Source: Pseudomonadota bacterium | GTDB lineage: Bacteria; Pseudomonadota; Alphaproteobacteria; Acetobacterales; Acetobacteraceae | Assembly: GCA_021807465.1 (NCBI GenBank) | Contig: JAKBCX010000103.1 | Span: 1 to 6,339, forward strand | DNA: 6,339 bases | Direction of reading: 5' to 3' | Shown: positions 1 to 6,339 of the stretch, one piece after another | Position numbering within the stretch: the stretch's first letter is position 1 | Layout: each line of letters starts with the position of its first letter | Program-made: the position numbers and the translations under genes | The notes under the pieces: generated by a model | The model's input: only the letters and a program-made list of their open reading frames with translations | Told to the model about the DNA's origin: nothing | The model's database searches: none

Positions 1-78
1 GGCAACGGGCGCGAATGGGGCGAGTTTGGTTTCCACGAATATCTGGAAATCAAATCGCTGCTCGGCTACGGGGCGTAA
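1..78 (+). CDS. 3' end of an unidentified plus-strand gene
   Basis: Frame 1 is open from the first base to a TAA at 76-78 and gives 25 C-terminal residues, which include the stretches EWGEFGFHEY and LEIKSLLGYGA. The stop lies one base before the bidirectional terminator, which is what the end of a real gene should look like, and the G+C content matches the neighbouring genes. The gene runs toward ilvA, so it belongs to a different transcription unit. I do not recognise the family from so short a tail: it is rich in aromatic and acidic residues and has no motif I can name. That it is a real gene end is likely; its function is unknown. Confidence 0.65.
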   Translation, partial: GNGREWGEFGFHEYLEIKSLLGYGA

Positions 79-79
79 G

Positions 80-108
80 AAAAAAGGGGGGCTAAGCCCC
101 CCTTTTTT
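80..108. terminator. Bidirectional Rho-independent terminator
   Basis: A perfect inverted repeat: six A, six G, then C-TAA-G at the centre, then six C and six T. The G/C arms (86-91 and 97-102) plus the inner C-G pair make a 7-bp GC stem with a 3-nt loop. The flanking A and T tracts provide a U-run in either direction, so it can end the plus-strand gene that stops at 78 and the minus-strand ilvA transcript. The ilvA stop codon (107-109) overlaps the outer bases of the repeat. Confidence 0.93.
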
Positions 109-1303
109 ACACCCGCCGCAGCACAAACGCCTCAGCCAGACTGGTCTCAATAGCCTCCCCATGGGCTGCGTCACGGGCCTCGATCATGATCTCCAACTGC
201 GCGTCCTGTACAGACGGGCTGGAGAACAGCCGGTGATGTGACACTTCCAGTATATTCCCGCCCAGCCGCCCGATGCGGCTGGCGATTTCCGCGAGCATGC
301 CCGGCCGGTCGGGCATTTCCAGCACCAGGCGCAGCAGGCGGCCATCGCGCAGCAAATTACGCATGAGGGTGTTGGCCAGAATGCGCGGGTCGATATTGGC
401 GCCGCAGATGGAAATACCCACCTTCTTGCCGCGGAAATGCTCGGGGAAGGAGAGCAGGGCGGCGAGACCGGCGGCACCGGCGCCCTCGGCCACCTGCTTG
501 GCGCTTTCCACCAGCGTGGCGATGGCGGATTCCACCGCATGCTCAGACACTACGAGGATTGACACGCCCAGCGCCTTGAGGATTTCCAGAGGGCGCTGGC
601 CAATATCGCGCACGGCGATGCCCTCGGCGATGGTGGGGCCGCCAACCTTGATCGGCTCGCCAGCCAAAGCCTGGGCGAAGGCGGCGTAGTGTTCCACTTC
701 CGCGCCGTACACCTTGCACTCAGGCCGCAAATGGCGGGCCACCACGGCGGACCCGGCGATAAGCCCGCCGCCGCCAGTGGCGACGATGAGCGCGTCCAGG
801 TCTGGCACATCCTCGAACATTTCCAGCGCCATGGTGCCCTGGCCGGCCATAACGGCGGGGTCGTCGTAAGGGTGGATGAAGAACAGGCCTTCTTCCTTTT
901 CCAGCCTGCGGGCCTCGGCGGCGGCCTCGGCCAGCATTTCGCCATGCAGCACCACCTTGGCGCCCCAGCTTGCCGTGCGCGTCACCTTGGTGGCGGGCGT
1001 GTGCTGGGGCATGACGATGGTAGCCTTAATGCCAGCGAGCGCGGCATGGCGCGCCACGGCCTGGGCATGGTTGCCGGCCGACATGGCGACAACGCCGCGA
1101 GATTTTTCCTCGGGCGAGAGCAGGGCAATGCGGTTGGCCGCCCCGCGCTCCTTAAAGGCGCCGGTGGCCTGGAGATGGTCGTATTTAACGAACACCTCGG
1201 CGCCGGTAAGGCGCGAGAGGCCATCCGCACGTATGAAGGGCGAGCGCAGAACGGCACCTTTTATGCGCACCGCCGCTGCTTGCACATCCTCGAAGCTGAT
1301 CAT
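107..1303 (-). CDS. ilvA: Threonine dehydratase (threonine ammonia-lyase), single-ACT form
   Basis: A PLP enzyme of the fold-type II (tryptophan synthase beta) family. It deaminates L-threonine to 2-oxobutanoate and ammonia, the first committed step to isoleucine, in the cytoplasm. The protein has 398 residues. The PLP lysine is K51 in GAFKERGA. SAGNHAQ is at 75-81, the phosphate-binding TGGGG loop at 176-180, and CGANID at 300-305. An ACT-type regulatory domain covers about 325-398, starting near LRLVLEMPDRPG. One ACT domain and about 400 residues match the medium-length family, between E. coli TdcB (about 330, no ACT) and E. coli IlvA (about 514, two ACT-like). The frame is open upstream to 1504, but that part overlaps greA and looks non-coding, so I start at the ATG at 1303, giving MISFEDVQ. 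It begins 4 nt after the greA stop with no clear Shine-Dalgarno, so translation may be coupled to greA. A serine/threonine dehydratase with a catabolic role cannot be excluded. Confidence 0.92.
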   Translation of the reverse strand: MISFEDVQAAAVRIKGAVLRSPFIRADGLSRLTGAEVFVKYDHLQATGAFKERGAANRIALLSPEEKSRGVVAMSAGNHAQAVARHAALAGIKATIVMPQHTPATKVTRTASWGAKVVLHGEMLAEAAAEARRLEKEEGLFFIHPYDDPAVMAGQGTMALEMFEDVPDLDALIVATGGGGLIAGSAVVARHLRPECKVYGAEVEHYAAFAQALAGEPIKVGGPTIAEGIAVRDIGQRPLEILKALGVSILVVSEHAVESAIATLVESAKQVAEGAGAAGLAALLSFPEHFRGKKVGISICGANIDPRILANTLMRNLLRDGRLLRLVLEMPDRPGMLAEIASRIGRLGGNILEVSHHRLFSSPSVQDAQLEIMIEARDAAHGEAIETSLAEAFVLRRV

Positions 1304-1307
1304 CGGC

Positions 1308-1781
1308 TTAAACGTAGCTGATTTTGAGGATTTCGTAAGATTTGTCGCCGCCCGGCGCGGGCACGGCCACTGTATCGCCCACGCGCTTGGAAATAAGCGC
1401 CTTGGCGAGGGGGGACGTAATGGAGAGGCGCGAGCGCTTGATGTCCGCCTCGTGCATGCCGACGATCTGATAGGTGACCTCGATATCCGTATCCTCATCC
1501 ACAAGGTGGATGGTCGCGCCGAATTTCACCGTGTCGCCTGACAGGCTCAGCGGGTCGATAACCTCTGCAGCCGCCGTGATCTCTTCCAGTTCTGCAATGC
1601 GGCCTTCGATGAAGGATTGGCGCTCGCGCGCGGCATGGTACTCGGCATTCTCCGAGAGGTCGCCATGGGCACGGGCTTCGGCAATGGCGCGGATGATGGC
1701 CGGGCGCTCATTTGCTTTCAGATGCCGCAATTCTTCTTCGAGCGCCGCGAGACCGGAGGCGGTCATGGGGAATTTCTGCAC
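1308..1781 (-). CDS. greA: Transcription elongation factor GreA
   Basis: GreA enters the secondary channel of RNA polymerase and stimulates cleavage of the 3' end of backtracked transcripts. The 157-residue length is that of the family. The N-terminal coiled coil (about 10-75) holds the signature [15 protein letters not shown] at 39-53; its loop carries the two acidic residues needed for cleavage, D41 and E44, at the same numbers as in E. coli GreA. SFIEGRI follows at 56-62, and the C-terminal FKBP-like domain (about 80-157) contains VKFGATI and IVGMHEADI. The start is a GTG at 1781, preceded by a GAGGAG five bases upstream. The resulting MQKFPMT aligns with the conserved start of the family, whereas the ATG at codon 6 has no ribosome binding site. 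The gene lies downstream of carB on the same strand, an arrangement I recall from other alphaproteobacteria. Confidence 0.97.
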   Translation of the reverse strand: MQKFPMTASGLAALEEELRHLKANERPAIIRAIAEARAHGDLSENAEYHAARERQSFIEGRIAELEEITAAAEVIDPLSLSGDTVKFGATIHLVDEDTDIEVTYQIVGMHEADIKRSRLSITSPLAKALISKRVGDTVAVPAPGGDKSYEILKISYV

Positions 1782-1786
1782 TTTTA

Positions 1787-1792
1787 CTCCTC
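1787..1792 (-). promoter_or_regulatory. Shine-Dalgarno site deciding the greA GTG start
   Basis: The minus strand reads GAGGAG, then TAAAA, then GTG. The 5-nt spacing to the GTG at 1781 is short but workable, while the ATG five codons downstream has only CAGAAATTCCCC before it. This supports the GTG as the real start. Confidence 0.8.
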
Positions 1793-1841
1793 AAGGGCCT
1801 GAAGCCCCCGATGGGGTTGGAGGTTGAAACACGGCAAGCCG

Positions 1842-1862
1842 CCCCGCGGGGTGAGCGCGGGG
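1842..1862 (-). other. GC-rich hairpin in the carB-greA spacer
   Basis: On the minus strand CCCCGCG (1862-1856) pairs perfectly with CGCGGGG (1848-1842) around a 7-nt loop, just after the carB stop at 1869-1871. No T-run follows, only CGGCTTGCCGTGTTT, so this is not a convincing intrinsic terminator. It could be a weak terminator, an RNA-stabilising stem, or chance in GC-rich DNA. The rest of the 87-nt spacer (1782-1868) shows no promoter that I would call. Confidence 0.4.
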
Positions 1863-1868
1863 GGCCGC

Positions 1869-4800
1869 TCAGAACGAAGAGGCAAAGTACGACTGAAGTG
1901 GCGCGACTTCAAGAGTGCCAGCGCTGAGGGCGGCGATGGCATGCGCCGTGGCCCGGGCGGCGGCAATCGTGGTGAAATTGGGCACACCATGGGTTAGCGC
2001 GGAGCGGCGGATGTCGAAGCTGTCCCGTACCGATTGCGCACCATGGGCCGTATTCACGATAAGCTGGATTTCGCCCGAGCGTATCGCGTCCACGCAATGC
2101 GGGCGGCCTTCCAGCACCTTGTTCACGCGCTTTACCGGAATGCCGGCTTCCTCCAGGCATTTAGCCGTGCCGCCAGTGGCGAGGATGGAGAAGCCCAAAT
2201 CCGCCAGGCGGCGGGCGACGGGCACGATGGCCGGTTTGTCGCCATCCTTCACCGAGAGGAACACCGTGCCGGAGAGCGGCAGCGTGACTCCGGCACCGAG
2301 CTGCGCCTTGGCGAAGGCGCGGGCGAAATTCGTATCCAGCCCCATCACCTCGCCGGTGGATTTCATCTCCGGCCCCAGCAGCGTGTCCACATTCGGGAAG
2401 CGGGCGAAGGGGAACACCGCCTCCTTCACCGCCACATGGCGGGTGGAGATGGAGTCGTCGAGGTTGAAGCTGGCCAGCTTCTCGCCCGCCATCACCCGCG
2501 CGCCGATTTTGGCAACAGGCACGCCGGTGGCCTTGGCCACGAAGGGTACGGTGCGCGAGGCGCGCGGGTTCACCTCCAGCACGTAGATCAAATCGTTCTG
2601 GATGGCGTATTGCACGTTCATCAGCCCCACCACGCCCAGCGCCTTGGCCATGGCCACGGTCTCGGCCCGCAGCTCTGCCACAATGGCGGGAGAGAGCGAG
2701 TAAGGCGGGATGGAGCAGGCGCTATCACCGGAATGGATGCCGGCTTCCTCGATATGCTCCATCACCCCGGCAACATAGACCGTCTCGCCATCGCAGATGC
2801 AGTCCACATCCACTTCCGAGGCCTCGTTGAGGTAACGGTCGATGAGCACCGGGTTTTCACCCGATACGCGCACGGCCTCGCGCATGTAGCGGGACAGCCC
2901 GGCGCGGTCGTACACAATCTCCATGGCGCGCCCGCCCAGCACGTAGGAGGGGCGGATGATGATGGGGAAGCCGATGCGGTCGGCAATGGCCTCGGCTTGC
3001 TCGATGGAGCGTGCAATGCCGTTTTCCGGCTGGCGCAGGCCGAGCTTTTGCAGCAGCTCCTGGAAGCGCTCGCGGTCCTCGGCAATGTCGATGGCATCGG
3101 CCGAGGTGCCGAGAATGGGGATGCCCGCGGCTTCCAGCGCCTGGCTGAGCTTAAGCGGCGTCTGCCCGCCATATTGCACAATGCAGCCCAGCAGCTCGCC
3201 ATTCTCCTGCTCCTTGCGCAGCAGAGAGATCACGTCCTCGGCAAAAAGCGGCTCGAAATAGAGGCGGTCAGAGGTGTCGTAATCGGTGGAAACCGTTTCT
3301 GGGTTGCAGTTAACCATGATGGTCTCAAACCCGGCCTCGCGCAGCGCATAGGCGGCATGGACGCAGCAATAATCGAACTCGATGCCCTGGCCGATACGGT
3401 TGGGGCCGCCGCCGAGAATGGCGATTTTCTTGCGGCTGGACACGTTGGCTTCGTCCGACGGTGTGCCGAACCCGCCCTCGAAGGTGGAATACATATACGA
3501 GGTAGCGGAGGCGAATTCGCCCGCGCATGTGTCGATACGCTTATAGACCGGGCGGACACCGAGCTTGAGGCGCGCGGCGGTAACGGCAGCTTCCTTCTGC
3601 CCGGCGAGCACGGCGAGGCGTTTATCGGCAAAGCCCAGCGCCTTCAGGCGGCGGAAATTATAAGCGTCGCGCGGCAGGCCATTGGCCTTCACCTCATTCT
3701 CGGCGTCTATGATGTTCTGCATCTGGCGCAGGAACCACGGGTCGAACTTGCAGGCGGCGTGGATTTCCTCAACCGTGAGGCCCGCGCGCAGCGCCTGGGC
3801 GGCCATCAGCAGCCGGTCTGGGCTGGGGCTGGAAAGTGCGGCGCGATACGCATCCGCCGTGCCATCGCCAGGGGCGGGCATTTCATCGAGGCCGGAGAGG
3901 CCTGTTTCCAGGCTGCGCAGGCCTTTTTGCAGGGCCTCGGCAAAATTGCGGCCAATGGCCATCGCCTCGCCCACCGATTTCATCGAGGTGGAGAGCAAAG
4001 CCGGGGTGCCGGGGAATTTCTCGAAGGTGAAGCGGGGAATTTTGATGACGACGTAATCGATTACCGGTTCGAACGATGCAGGTGTGGCCTTGGTGATGTC
4101 GTTCTGCAGCTCGTCCAGCGTGTAGCCCACGGCCAGCTTGGCCGCGATTTTAGCGATGGGGAAACCCGTGGCCTTGGAGGCCAGCGCCGAGGAGCGCGAG
4201 ACGCGCGGATTCATCTCGATGACCACCATGCGGCCGTCCACCGGGTTGATGCCGAACTGCACGTTGGAACCGCCTGTATCCACGCCGATGCGGCGCAAAC
4301 ACGCGATGGAGGCATCGCGCATGATCTGGAATTCTTTATCCGTGAGCGTCAGGGCGGGGGCCACAGTTACTGAATCGCCCGTATGCACGCCCATCGGGTC
4401 GATATTCTCGATGGAGCAGACGATGATGCAATTATCCGCGGAATCGCGCACCACCTCGAACTCGTATTCCTTCCAGCCGAGCACGGATTCTTCCACCAGC
4501 ACCTCGTTGGTGGGGGAGGCATCTATGCCGCTGGCGCAGATTTCGAAGAATTCCTCACGGTTATAGGCAATGCCGCCGCCCGTGCCGCCCAGGGTGAAGG
4601 AGGGGCGGATAACGGCCGGCAGGCCCACCAGCTCCAGCGCCGCCGCCGCTTCCTCGCGGTTATGGGCGATGGCCGAGCGCGGACCCATGATTCCGATTTC
4701 CGCCATCGCGTCGCGGAATTTCAAACGGTCCTCGGCACGGTCGATCACTTCCGCCTTCGCGCCGATTAGCTCCACCCCCAGCCGCTCCAGCGCGCCGGAT

Positions 4801-5111
4801 TTGGCGAGGGACATGGCGGTGTTCAGCGCGGTCTGCCCGCCCATTGTGGGCAGCAGCGCGTCCGGCTTCTCCTTGGCGATAATCTTTTCCACCATCTCGG
4901 GCGTAATCGGCTCGATATAGGTGGCATCGGCCAGAGACGGGTCCGTCATAATCGTTGCAGGATTGGAATTTACCAGGATCACCCGATAGCCTTCTTCGCG
5001 CAGCGCCTTGCAGGCCTGGGCGCCGGAATAGTCGAACTCGCAGGCCTGGCCGATGACAATCGGCCCGGCGCCGATGATCATGATGGATTTGATGTCTGTG
5101 CGTTTGGGCAT
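1869..5111 (-). CDS. carB: Carbamoyl phosphate synthetase, large subunit
   Basis: CarB makes carbamoyl phosphate from bicarbonate, two ATP and the ammonia delivered by CarA, feeding arginine and pyrimidine synthesis in the cytoplasm. The 1080 residues compare with 1073 in E. coli, so the protein is complete. It has the duplicated ATP-grasp layout. The first half has [10 protein letters not shown] at 13-22, R129, [12 protein letters not shown] at 169-180 and IEMNPR at 298-303 (E299, N301). An oligomerisation region spans about 405-550. The second half has [11 protein letters not shown] at 566-576, R680, [11 protein letters not shown] at 720-730 and LEVNPR at 845-850 (E846, N848). The C-terminal MGS-like allosteric domain (about 945-1080) keeps likely counterparts of E. 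coli effector-site residues: K959, T979, T982 and K998 in [10 protein letters not shown]. The ATG at 5111 gives the standard [10 protein letters not shown] start. A weak GAAAG lies 7 nt upstream. It is separated from carA by 393 nt that include the small ORF at 5188-5508. Confidence 0.98.
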   Translation of the reverse strand: MPKRTDIKSIMIIGAGPIVIGQACEFDYSGAQACKALREEGYRVILVNSNPATIMTDPSLADATYIEPITPEMVEKIIAKEKPDALLPTMGGQTALNTAMSLAKSGALERLGVELIGAKAEVIDRAEDRLKFRDAMAEIGIMGPRSAIAHNREEAAAALELVGLPAVIRPSFTLGGTGGGIAYNREEFFEICASGIDASPTNEVLVEESVLGWKEYEFEVVRDSADNCIIVCSIENIDPMGVHTGDSVTVAPALTLTDKEFQIMRDASIACLRRIGVDTGGSNVQFGINPVDGRMVVIEMNPRVSRSSALASKATGFPIAKIAAKLAVGYTLDELQNDITKATPASFEPVIDYVVIKIPRFTFEKFPGTPALLSTSMKSVGEAMAIGRNFAEALQKGLRSLETGLSGLDEMPAPGDGTADAYRAALSSPSPDRLLMAAQALRAGLTVEEIHAACKFDPWFLRQMQNIIDAENEVKANGLPRDAYNFRRLKALGFADKRLAVLAGQKEAAVTAARLKLGVRPVYKRIDTCAGEFASATSYMYSTFEGGFGTPSDEANVSSRKKIAILGGGPNRIGQGIEFDYCCVHAAYALREAGFETIMVNCNPETVSTDYDTSDRLYFEPLFAEDVISLLRKEQENGELLGCIVQYGGQTPLKLSQALEAAGIPILGTSADAIDIAEDRERFQELLQKLGLRQPENGIARSIEQAEAIADRIGFPIIIRPSYVLGGRAMEIVYDRAGLSRYMREAVRVSGENPVLIDRYLNEASEVDVDCICDGETVYVAGVMEHIEEAGIHSGDSACSIPPYSLSPAIVAELRAETVAMAKALGVVGLMNVQYAIQNDLIYVLEVNPRASRTVPFVAKATGVPVAKIGARVMAGEKLASFNLDDSISTRHVAVKEAVFPFARFPNVDTLLGPEMKSTGEVMGLDTNFARAFAKAQLGAGVTLPLSGTVFLSVKDGDKPAIVPVARRLADLGFSILATGGTAKCLEEAGIPVKRVNKVLEGRPHCVDAIRSGEIQLIVNTAHGAQSVRDSFDIRRSALTHGVPNFTTIAAARATAHAIAALSAGTLEVAPLQSYFASSF

Positions 5112-5113
5112 GT

Positions 5114-5184
5114 GCAGGCTTTCAGCTTGTTCGGTACTAAGGGGTGATTAGAGTAGGTTGCCGTGGTGTATTTTGAGCAGGCTT
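5114..5184. repeat. 8-bp direct repeat in the spacer before carB
   Basis: GCAGGCTT occurs at 5114-5121, next to the carB start, and again at 5177-5184, overlapping the nearby end of the small ORF's 3' flank. The copies are 63 bp apart and both are preceded by TG plus one variable base. They nearly bracket the 76-nt spacer at 5112-5187. I see no clear terminator or promoter in that spacer. The repeat may be chance; as both copies lie on the carB side of the small ORF, they are not target-site duplications flanking it. Confidence 0.35.
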
Positions 5185-5187
5185 CAT

Positions 5188-5508
5188 CTAATTGGGCATT
5201 TGCCAAATAGTCGAGACGTTACACATTTGATTTTGATCGGTGAAAATTAATTTGTTTGAGTACGAGTGCTGACTGTAGTCTAAAATCGCAGAGGAAAAAG
5301 TTGCGTAAACGTCGCAATATTGTATAACCACATACATTGTGGGCGATGTATTCTCGATTTTGTAGAGATTGTCATCTACTCGAGTGACTTTAACGGTGTA
5401 AGTTTCAGCGGTACATTTCTGATAAGAAAACCGGGGTAAAAGGACACTTGTGGCCAAAAGCACAATGTATCTTTCTATCCCTCGTTTCCTTAACAAGTAC
5501 CTGCTCAT
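5188..5508 (-). CDS. Small AT-rich ORF between carA and carB; likely exported protein of unknown function
   Basis: A 106-residue ORF, ATG at 5508 to TAG at 5188. The N-terminus looks like a signal peptide: a basic stretch with R3, R7, K8, R9 and R13, a hydrophobic core YIVLLATSVLLP at 14-25, and a possible signal peptidase I site after A34 (CTA before ETYT). There is no lipobox at C32. The mature part would be about 72 residues, probably beta-rich, with two cysteines (C65 in QYCDVYA, C96 in MCNVSTI) that could form one disulfide in the periplasm. The pattern YC-x-x-YA, AIL, NKLIF, C-x-V resembles, from memory, small unnamed exported proteins of Proteobacteria. G+C is 126 of 321 (39%), and TTA, ATA, AGA, AGG and CGA codons occur, unlike the neighbours, which suggests acquisition. 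The ATG overlaps the carA stop as ATGA. An in-frame stop at 5518-5520 and no other start codon between fix the 5' limit. No good Shine-Dalgarno is seen. Confidence 0.6.
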   Translation of the reverse strand: MSRYLLRKRGIERYIVLLATSVLLPRFSYQKCTAETYTVKVTRVDDNLYKIENTSPTMYVVIQYCDVYATFSSAILDYSQHSYSNKLIFTDQNQMCNVSTIWQMPN

Positions 5509-6339
5509 CCCATCGTCTCAACAAAACGCTTGAACAAATACGCGCTATCGCTCGGCCCCGGACTGGCTTCCGGGTGATACTGTACCGAGAACACACGCTT
5601 TGCCTTGCAGGCGATGCCCTCATTCGAGCCATCGAACAGCGAGACATGCGTGACCTCAACCCCCTCGGGCAGGCTCTTCTCATCCACGGCAAACCCATGG
5701 TTCTGCGAGGTGATTTCCACCTTGCTGGTGGTCAAATCCTTCACCGGCTGGTTGGCGCCGCGGTGGCCGCGCTCCAGCTTGTAGGTTTTGCCGCCAAGTG
5801 CCGTGGCCAGAAGCTGGTGGCCGAGGCAGATGCCGAAAATGGGCACGCCGGCCTGGATGATGCCCTGGATGGCGGGCACGGCGTAGCTGGCCGTAGCCGC
5901 CGGGTCGCCGGGGCCGTTGGAGAGGAACACGCCTTCGGGCGAAAGGGCGAGGATCTGCTCCGCCGTGGCGGTGGCGGGCACCACGGTAACATCGCACCCG
6001 GCGGAGGCCAGCGAGCGCAGGATGTTGCGCTTGGCGCCGTAATCCACGGCCACCACGCGCTTGCCGCCGCTGGGGGCGGCAAAGCCGTTCTCCCAGCCCC
6101 AGGTACCGCCGGACCATTTATAAGGTTCGGCGCAGGTCACTTCCTTAGCCAGGTCCAGCCCTTCCAGCCCGTTCCACCCGGCGGCCTGGCGGATAAGGGC
6201 GGGGATGTCGAATTTTCCGTCTTCGGGGTAGGCCAGCAGCGCGTTGGGGGCGCCATGGTCGCGTATACGTAAGGTGAGGGCGCGTGTGTCCACACCGGCA
6301 ATGCCGGGTATGCCTTGCTGCTTCAGCCATTCACCCAAA
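5505..6339 (-). CDS. carA: Carbamoyl phosphate synthetase, small subunit (glutaminase), 5'-truncated by the window
   Basis: CarA hydrolyses glutamine and channels the ammonia to CarB. The window holds the last 277 residues; roughly 110-120 N-terminal residues lie beyond 6339. The first codon seen (TTG at 6338) is an internal leucine, since the text continues the family's conserved GEWLKQQGI...GVDTRALT region. The class I glutamine amidotransferase domain runs from about residue 94 of the fragment: SNGPGDP at 140-146, the nucleophile C171 in GICLGHQLLA, GHRGANQPV at 191-199, SQNHGFAV at 211-218, and the catalytic H255 and E257 in QYHPEASPG. All key residues are intact. The TGA at 5507-5505 overlaps the ATG of the small downstream ORF by four bases. 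carB follows 393 nt further on. Confidence 0.97.
   Translation of the reverse strand, partial: LGEWLKQQGIPGIAGVDTRALTLRIRDHGAPNALLAYPEDGKFDIPALIRQAAGWNGLEGLDLAKEVTCAEPYKWSGGTWGWENGFAAPSGGKRVVAVDYGAKRNILRSLASAGCDVTVVPATATAEQILALSPEGVFLSNGPGDPAATASYAVPAIQGIIQAGVPIFGICLGHQLLATALGGKTYKLERGHRGANQPVKDLTTSKVEITSQNHGFAVDEKSLPEGVEVTHVSLFDGSNEGIACKAKRVFSVQYHPEASPGPSDSAYLFKRFVETMG

Noticed and set aside
1304..1504. An N-terminal extension of 67 residues on threonine dehydratase
   Set aside because: This stretch overlaps greA in another frame, is rich in R, S and P, and has no match to the family. The start at 1303 fits the conserved N-terminus.
689..1541. Plus-strand open frames of 210 and 221 codons opposite ilvA and greA
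   Set aside because: They are antisense to recognised genes, with composition typical of shadow frames and no motif or ribosome binding site.
1795..1807. Small hairpin GGGC-CTGAA-GCCC just upstream of the greA ribosome binding site
   Set aside because: A 4-bp stem is too short to claim a regulatory role in DNA of this G+C content, and it does not cover the Shine-Dalgarno.
2034..4373. A 779-codon open frame on the plus strand, opposite carB
   Set aside because: It lies wholly antisense to a complete, well-conserved carB. The translation is low-complexity and rich in G, A, H and R, as expected from the mirror frame of GC-rich codons, and it shows no domain.
1869..5111. Repeated motifs between the two halves of carB as a possible recent duplication
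   Set aside because: The internal duplication is the ancient, normal architecture of the large subunit and is not a local event.
5112..5187. A possible promoter for carB in the spacer
   Set aside because: TACTCTAAT-like bases are present, but I could not find a convincing -35 element at proper spacing, so I did not call it.
5405..6272. Open frames of 97 (minus) and 274 (plus) codons across carA and the small ORF
   Set aside because: They overlap carA or the small ORF in other frames and are arginine- or glycine-rich shadow translations. The carA frame has intact catalytic motifs.

Overview
The window is a GC-rich chromosomal segment (well above 60% G+C in the long genes) carrying housekeeping metabolism genes on the minus strand. 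The GreA sequence, the single-ACT threonine dehydratase and the carA-carB-greA order fit an alphaproteobacterium. I cannot assign order or genus from sequence alone.

Layout, read in the direction of transcription of the main cluster (minus strand, right to left): a 5'-truncated carA (5505-6339); a small AT-rich ORF of 106 codons whose ATG overlaps the carA stop (5188-5508); a 76-nt spacer; complete carB (1869-5111, 1080 aa); an 87-nt spacer with a GC-rich hairpin; greA (1308-1781, GTG start); and, after only 4 nt, a threonine dehydratase gene, ilvA (107-1303). A plus-strand gene ends at position 78, convergent to ilvA. The two share one compact bidirectional terminator at 80-108.

CarA and CarB form carbamoyl phosphate synthetase. 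CarA takes ammonia from glutamine and CarB makes carbamoyl phosphate from it, with bicarbonate and two ATP, for pyrimidines and arginine. GreA rescues backtracked RNA polymerase. IlvA makes 2-oxobutanoate from threonine for isoleucine. The tight spacing suggests one transcription unit of general biosynthesis and growth genes, although the spacers on either side of carB leave room for extra promoters or partial termination.

The one clearly accessory item is the ORF at 5188-5508. It is about 39% G+C, uses codons unlike its neighbours, and encodes a likely exported small protein of unknown function between the two carbamoyl phosphate synthetase subunit genes. I found no CRISPR array, tRNA, rRNA, insertion sequence, or recognisable defence or mobile system. 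The rest of the window is ordinary core genome.
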